A stretch of 35,000 nt of DNA, from contig CM022666.1 in the NCBI GenBank assembly GCA_012295275.1, forward strand, positions 2,463,616 to 2,498,615, read 5' to 3'. Shown here in pieces: positions 29,916 to 35,000 of the stretch. The first letter of the stretch is position 1. The number at the start of each line of letters is the position of its first letter. Position numbers and translations under genes: made by a program. The notes beneath the pieces were generated by a model, which did not search any database, was not told the DNA's origin, and worked only from the letters and a program-made list of their open reading frames with translations. Source of the DNA: Chrysomallon squamiferum (Eukaryota; Mollusca; Gastropoda; Neomphalida; Peltospiridae).

Positions 29916-30264
29916 GCAAGAAATAATAACCAAAGCTCTGGTCTTAACTCAATCAAAATGCCCAGCCTGGCACAAACACCACTGGTCAGTGATCTGGTTT
30001 TAAATATGGACGGCTGGAAATTCAGCATACAGAGAAACAAACTTGTTAACTGCTCATTAAGATGATGAAAGAACAGACATATTGCTGCACAAGATTCAAA
30101 AGGATTCGCAGCACAAGAAGTTTGGGTATAAGTGAAAGTGTTGTGGGTTTAAAATGTAGTAAAATGCTTTTAAGAAAATGATTTGGATGTTTAAAAAAAA
30201 AAAAAAAAAAAAAAAAAATTTGGTAATTTGAGAATTATGGTAAAGATTTTGACAAGTAACTTTT

Positions 30265-30266
<2 letters not shown>
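29916..30266. other. Unique spacer with A26
   Basis: About 350 bp. The first 200 bp are balanced and overlap small frames on both strands (plus 29,800-30,003; minus 29,831-30,040) that show no known domain. A26 lies at 30,193-30,218. Confidence 0.45.
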
Positions 30267-30301
<35 letters not shown>

Positions 30302-30330
30302 TTGTCTGTGTGTAAGTGTGTGTGTAGGTT
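30267..30330. repeat. (TG)n microsatellite
   Basis: About 14 pure TG units, then interrupted TG. Confidence 0.93.
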
Positions 30331-32458
30331 TTAAATATGTAATAATATTATTAACTTTATGAGTATTTACAATCAAGTTTTAAAGCAAATATTTGACCAA
30401 ATAATGAAAAATAATTTCTTCTTCAAAATAAACACTAATTTTTTTTTTTTTTTTTTTTCCTGCTCATGAAAAAATAAACAGAGATACATACAGGTGAAAT
30501 TTTGCTCTCAGAATAATTATGATAAATAATGTTGTTCAGATTAACAATATAGATTTTTAATTTACACAGAATCATAGCAACAAGAAACTGATTATTAATA
30601 ATTAAAAACAATGTCAATTTCTGAATACAGGAATTTGAGAATTTACACTTTAAAAAGTAAGTATTTTACATACTGTCGAGATTTCTGAATTTACACAATC
30701 ACCACAACCAGAATCCTAGTACTTTTAATAATGAAAAAGGAAATTTTGAAAAGAAAAAATTTGAAAATTAACAAGTCTGAATTATTTCACACTAAGAAAA
30801 AAAATGGATTTTAGAATTTATTCTTTTCTTTCACTATCATTATAATGTCCTCTGCTATGAAGCAGAACATGGTTTAGAAATATCTGTGTGTGCACTCAAG
30901 TGAAAAAAAGACATTATTGATGCGAAAAAGAAGGAAAAAATCAAAATTATTGGAGAAAATCTTTTATGTCTAATTGGTTCCTTCTGGTTTGTTACTTAAG
31001 CAGACACATGAAATTGAAGAAGAAGAAAAAAAAATAGCAAATTTACTGTTTGAAAGTATTTCGATAAAAATATTTTACATTTGATATGGATTTCAGAATT
31101 CTATGCATCATTAGAACTGGCCAATAAATGAATCTTAATTAAAAGAATATCAATTAAAAGTTTAAAAAAACAGCCGTAAAAACACCCAACAACCAACATT
31201 TAAATGATTTAGTTTTTAAAAATCTATCTCACTCTTAATATTAAATAATAATAAAACTTATATAAATTTCAGAATTAACAATGGAAGGTATTGAAGTAAA
31301 TATTTACTAAACAAAACAGGATTTGAAAATTTGTAATAAAATAAAATTTTGTTTTATTTTAAATAAACATTTACCAGAAACAAACTAGATGTTAAAATTG
31401 ATTATACATTAATTAAATATTAATTAACTTAAGAATTAAAAATTAAATAAATATATCAGGTTTAACATATTTTCTATACAGATGTAACTCAATTTATCTC
31501 TACTAACATTTTTGAAATCCAAACGTAAACAAATTTTTAAATTTTCTGTATCAAAACATATCAGAATTAATTAAAATCATTATTTAACATACAAAACTTG
31601 AATTCAGATCTGATATGTAATAACGTAACATCTGAATAAATTTCATAACAAGAAACGTCAAAATGTACTCTCTATATAATAAGACATTTATTTAAAAAAT
31701 CAAATTAATAATAATAATAATTAAAAAAAAATCAAATAATAATAACAACAACAACAACAACAAGATCAACTGGATCTTAGAACTGCTATTGCATTTTAAC
31801 AAATAAACAAGAACTAATTATGTAAAATACAATAAAACAATAATCAGTTTAAACTCGTTTTAATAAATAAAAAAATTATAAATGTCAGAATAAACCAGTC
31901 TTAGGTCTGAGACAAACTGGCAAGAACTGGTTCCTGCAATTCATAACTCATTAATGAAAAAAAAAAAAATGAAAAAAAAAACAACAATAAATTAACAATA
32001 TCTAAACATTATTTTTTTAAATCTACAAAATCGTGACTTCCATTTCGTCTTACCTCATTAGTAACCAGGTAACCACCACCTCGGAAACAAAAACGAAAAA
32101 TCTGGCTACAGATATTATTTTTCCAAAGTTTCTACCACTCAACTGTAACCATTAAAGCCAACCAAGTGAATAACAATGCTTGCTTTTGTCACCGCTGACT
32201 CTACAAAGCAAGATGAACAGCGGTGGAAAATCAAATTAGCTTGGAACCACCCACACAAGTGCGTTTTACCAAGCGACATTCAGCCTGCAATATCATCATT
32301 CTGACAAACCGCACACTGGCCAAGGAAAGATTGGCCAAAGAAAAAAGAAAAAAAAAAGAGCAAATATTGTTACAAGACTGGGAGACTGGAGTTTCCATGA
32401 AATATTTCGATTTAAGCTAATCTCCTTGGAAAAGACCAGTCGTGTGTGTATTTTTTCA

Positions 32459-32471
<13 letters not shown>
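30331..32471. other. AT-rich spacer with decayed repeats
   Basis: About 2.1 kb. T20 lies at 30,439-30,458. TTTACACA.AATCA-like text recurs at 30,561 and 30,690 (offset about 129 bp), each followed by CAACAAGAA or a variant and ATTAATAAT. ATTTCAGAATT-like phrases recur near 30,808, 31,087, 31,266 and 31,556. (AAC)n lies at about 31,744-31,762. The last 350 bp (32,080-32,430) are more balanced, with a 65-codon frame of no known type. Confidence 0.5.

Positions 32472-32502
<31 letters not shown>
32472..32502. repeat. poly(T) tract, 31 nt
   Basis: Longest homopolymer in the window, at the head of a long pyrimidine-rich region. Confidence 0.92.
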
Positions 32503-32504
<2 letters not shown>

Positions 32505-32727
32505 CCATTTTCATGTGTTTGTTTTTCTTTCTCTATATTTATTTCATTTTGTATTTTTTTTCTCTCTTTCTTCATCTCTATTTCCTTCATATTTTTTTTC
32601 TTTTTAACCTTATCTTTCAATCTCTTTCTTTCCATTTCTTCTCTCTCTCTCTCTTTCTTTTCTTCCTCTCTCTCTCTCTTCCCTCTTTCTTTCTGTCTCT
32701 CTCTCTCTCTCTCTTCCCTTTGTTTTG

Positions 32728-32784
<57 letters not shown>

Positions 32785-32823
32785 TCCTCTTTTTCTCTCT
32801 CTGTCTGTCTGTCTGTTTCTCTG

Positions 32824-32916
<93 letters not shown>

Positions 32917-32917
32917 T

Positions 32918-32976
<59 letters not shown>

Positions 32977-33003
32977 GTCAGTCTCTGTCTCTCCGCCTCT
33001 ACC
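32503..33003. repeat. Pyrimidine tract: T/C-rich, then (CT)n
   Basis: T-rich with CTTT units to about 32,640, then about 360 bp of CT with TTTC, CTGT and CCCT interruptions. Purines are almost absent apart from sparse G in CTGTCTGT. The plus frames of up to 197 codons are Leu-Ser-Phe artefacts, and the minus frame reads Arg-Glu. Confidence 0.96.
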
Positions 33004-33328
33004 TCTGTCTGTTATGTAAGTGAATGACAGAAGCTGTCAGAAATGAGCTGGGTGCAATACACGGGTTTTCAGAAGTAATTGCTGTGATTATGGGATGAGC
33101 TAAGCTTGCAGTACTTAATCAGTGTCACAGTCGATACAATTAGTCCTCTCGCATTATCAGATGTTCGCTGTAATTCCATCATTAAATGCTTTTGTTTAAA
33201 GAAATCGTTGAATAATGGACAATTCCGCAGCGAAAATCAACTCTGACAAGAAGCATGATGAGTGAATCGGAACATCGGTGATAAATTTTGTTTCTTTATT
33301 TCCCAATCAAACCAAGAAATTTTTAATT
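33004..33328. other. Complex block, candidate conserved non-coding element
   Basis: About 320 bp of balanced, non-repetitive sequence between two arrays. It begins with the perfect inverted repeat TGACAG-AAG-CTGTCA (33,025-33,039), matching the Meis/TGIF-type TGACAG core. It continues with ATTA, CATTAAATG, TTTGTTTAAA and ACAATTCC motifs typical of homeodomain, forkhead and Sox sites. No frame is credible. Confidence 0.4.
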
Positions 33329-33380
33329 TTTTTTTTTTTTTAATAACTTGTTATTGGGACCATGTTTTTTTTTTGTAGCT

Positions 33381-33430
33381 CTTTCTGTGTCTCTGTGTGT
33401 CTGTGTGTGTTGTGTCGTGTGTGTGTGTGT

Positions 33431-33464
<34 letters not shown>

Positions 33465-33632
33465 CTGTGTGTGTGTGTGTCATTGTGTGTTTGTCTCTGT
33501 GTGTGTGTCTGTGTGTGTGTGTGTGTCTGTGTGTTTGTGTGTCATTGTGTGTGTCATTGTGTGTGTGTGTATGTGTGTGTGTGTGTGTGTGTGTGTCTCT
33601 GTGTGTGTGTGTGTCTGTGTGTGTGTCTGTGT
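33381..33632. repeat. Long interrupted (GT)n array
   Basis: About 250 bp of GT with quasi-regular TCTGTG and TCATTG interruptions. Frames read Cys-Val. Confidence 0.96.
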
Positions 33633-34265
33633 TGAAAGTGAATGAATGACTATGTATTATGTATGTGTCTGTTTATGAGTGAATGTGTGTGTGTGTGCAC
33701 ATTTATGTGGACATGCATGCATGGCTGTGTCTTGAACATGGTTATATCTGTATCATTATAATATTATACAAACAATTTTCACTATATGACATTTTTTTCT
33801 TTATTCTTTTATCATTTTATACAGAACACTTTTTATCCCGATACTGAAATTTGAAGATTTTGTTGCAAATTTCCTTTGAAGCACACCAACATAAATTGTA
33901 ACAAAACATATTACAAAAATTTTGTTTCACAAATTTATTATAAAAATAAAGGCTCCAAAATATTATTAATAACCTTTTTAGGATGAATTTATTATTACCC
34001 TTAAGCTTAAAAAAATATACTCAAACGTATCAACGTTATGTTAAAGTATTCGTTTGTATGTCCCTAGTGTTTTAAACATCGTCAAATTTCGTAAAATCTT
34101 TGTTGACTGCAACTGCTACACCTACTTTGTTGCATATTTATGACATGAGTATTAGGTTCGACAGATTATTATCTCAGATCTGCACACAGAATTTAATAAG
34201 ACTGATAATAATCTCATATCAAATTAATACAAAATCGAAATCCAACATCATTTTCATATTTCTTG
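33633..34265. other. AT-rich unique spacer
   Basis: About 630 bp with a short (TG)n near 33,684-33,698 and a GCATGCATG palindrome near 33,713-33,722. The remainder is unique AT-rich sequence with no supported frame. Confidence 0.5.
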
Positions 34266-34510
34266 AAAATTAATTATGTCTGTATGTGTGAATTGTGTAT
34301 TTGTATGTGTATGCATAAATGTATGTGTGTATATGAGTATGAGTGTTTATGTGTGAGTGTGTTTGTGTATGTGTGTGTGAGTATGTCTCTGTGTGTGTCT
34401 GTGTGTATGTCTGTGTGTGTGTGTTTATATATGTGTATGTGTGTGTATATGAGTGTGAGTGTTTATGTGTGAGAGTGTGTGTTGTGTGTGTGTGTGTGTC
34501 TGTGTGTGTA

Positions 34511-34550
<40 letters not shown>

Positions 34551-34560
34551 TATGTGTGTA
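34266..34560. repeat. TG/TATG composite tract with a repeated block
   Basis: About 295 bp. The run TATATGAGT(A/G)TGAGTGTTTATG occurs near 34,330 and 34,447, and TCTGTGTGTGTATGTCTG recurs, so this TG array also grew by duplicating blocks of about 117 bp. Pure (TG)n lies at about 34,517-34,548. Confidence 0.9.
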
Positions 34561-35000
34561 CTTTAATACTCTATTAATGGAGCAGTTGAAACATGAAACA
34601 CTGAAAGGCTCTGGCATTCTAAATGTGAGATTTTGAAACATAAACTAACCTCATTGATTCTGCAAACAGTGCATTATTACAGACTTAACACATCAATAAT
34701 GGAGTAATAACGCTTGGAACAGAAGACGATAAATGGCACCACTGTTCTTATTAGATACTTGATGAGCCAATAATGTAAATTAATGGTTGGATTGGGAAAT
34801 AATGTGATGGTCCCAGTCTCCTAAACAAAATTTAATACAAATTTGATACACCAATAAGAAATAAATAAATAGTTTCTCTCACTGGGACACCATCTTTTAA
34901 ATAATTAGTTACATTATAAGTAAAATAATAATTATGTAGGTTGGAATGTGAAAAACCAGAACCACATTCTTAACTTTATTACTTTTTTTTTTTTTATAAA
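34561..35000. other. Complex ATTA-rich block, then AT-rich spacer
   Basis: From 34,561 to about 34,830, unique sequence carries repeated AATGG cores: ATTAATGGAG (34,573), CAATAATGGAG (34,694), CCAATAATG (34,768) and TTAATGG (34,780). This is a homeodomain-site-like composition. The last 170 bp are plain AT-rich sequence ending in T15. Confidence 0.4.

Noticed and set aside
3083-32056. Series of AGGTAAG-type splice donors on the minus strand near 3,083, 5,696, 6,792, 20,700 and 32,049, suggesting a minus-strand gene
   Set aside because: The number is near chance expectation for a 7-mer in 35 kb, and no adjacent segment gives a credible coding exon.
32426-33023. Plus-strand frames of 193-197 codons rich in Ser, Leu and Phe, resembling a membrane protein
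   Set aside because: They are direct translations of the T/C pyrimidine tract.

Overview
This window looks like non-coding DNA from an AT-rich animal genome. I find no protein-coding gene, rRNA, tRNA, CRISPR array or intact transposon that I can support. Nearly every long open frame is the translation of a simple repeat, for example His-Thr from (ACAC)n, Cys-Val from (TGTG)n, Tyr-Ile-His from (TACA)n and Ser-Leu from (TC)n. The density and length of (GT)n, (GTAT)n, (GA/CT)n, (TAA/TAG)n, (AAAT)n and long poly(A)/poly(T) tracts resemble intergenic or long-intron DNA of molluscs, with a cephalopod such as an octopus as my first guess. That assignment rests on sequence texture only and is weak. 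A gastropod, a bivalve or another invertebrate is possible.

Layout. 1-3.2 kb: AT-rich spacer with A/T-only microsatellites, a 27-bp three-copy repeat and diverged direct repeats. 3.2-5.5 kb: (GT)n, (GTAT)n, (GAT)n and (GA)n, then a 370-bp (TAA/TAG)n tract containing a 77-bp duplication. 5.5-8.1 kb: AT spacer with (AAAT)n, and (TTTTG)n and (TTTA)n in the complementary orientation. 8.1-8.5 kb: a CpG-containing complex block. 8.5-10.9 kb: (CA)n and (GT/GTAT)n arrays. 10.95-12.2 kb: a striking 23-bp minisatellite of 27 in-register copies, each built on a nuclear-receptor-like direct repeat, flanked by decayed copies. 13.1-13.4 kb: a 20-bp minisatellite of 14 in-register copies. 13.4-17.5 kb: spacer and TG-rich tracts. 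17.58-18.3 kb: a giant (TGTA)n array followed by (CA)n. 18.6-20.3 kb: AAT/TTA arrays in alternating orientation and a ~150-bp tandem duplication. 21.4-22.0 kb: a ~570-bp (TAAA/TAAG)n array. 22.0-25.2 kb: GT and CT arrays, a complex block, an 8-bp and a 22-bp minisatellite, and an ~82-bp repeat. 26.7-27.7 kb: a decayed ~100-130-bp tandem array seeded by (GAAT)n. 28.3-30.0 kb: diverged ~0.5-kb tandem duplicates. 30-32.4 kb: AT-rich spacer with further decayed repeats. 32.4-33.0 kb: poly(T) plus a pyrimidine tract of almost 0.4 kb. 33.0-35 kb: two complex, ATTA-rich blocks that look like conserved non-coding DNA, separated by TG arrays.

The most interesting element is the 23-bp minisatellite at 11,489-12,113. 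Its minus strand reads AGGTCA-CA-GGTTCA, a textbook DR2 spacing of RGKTCA half-sites, intact in 12 of 27 copies. Other leads are the TGACTCA (AP-1-like) sites in the 22-bp minisatellite, inverted microsatellite pairs that could form long RNA duplexes, the old higher-order tandem arrays at 26.7-30 kb, and the candidate conserved blocks near 8.2, 23.3, 33.1 and 34.7 kb. All functional readings are inference.
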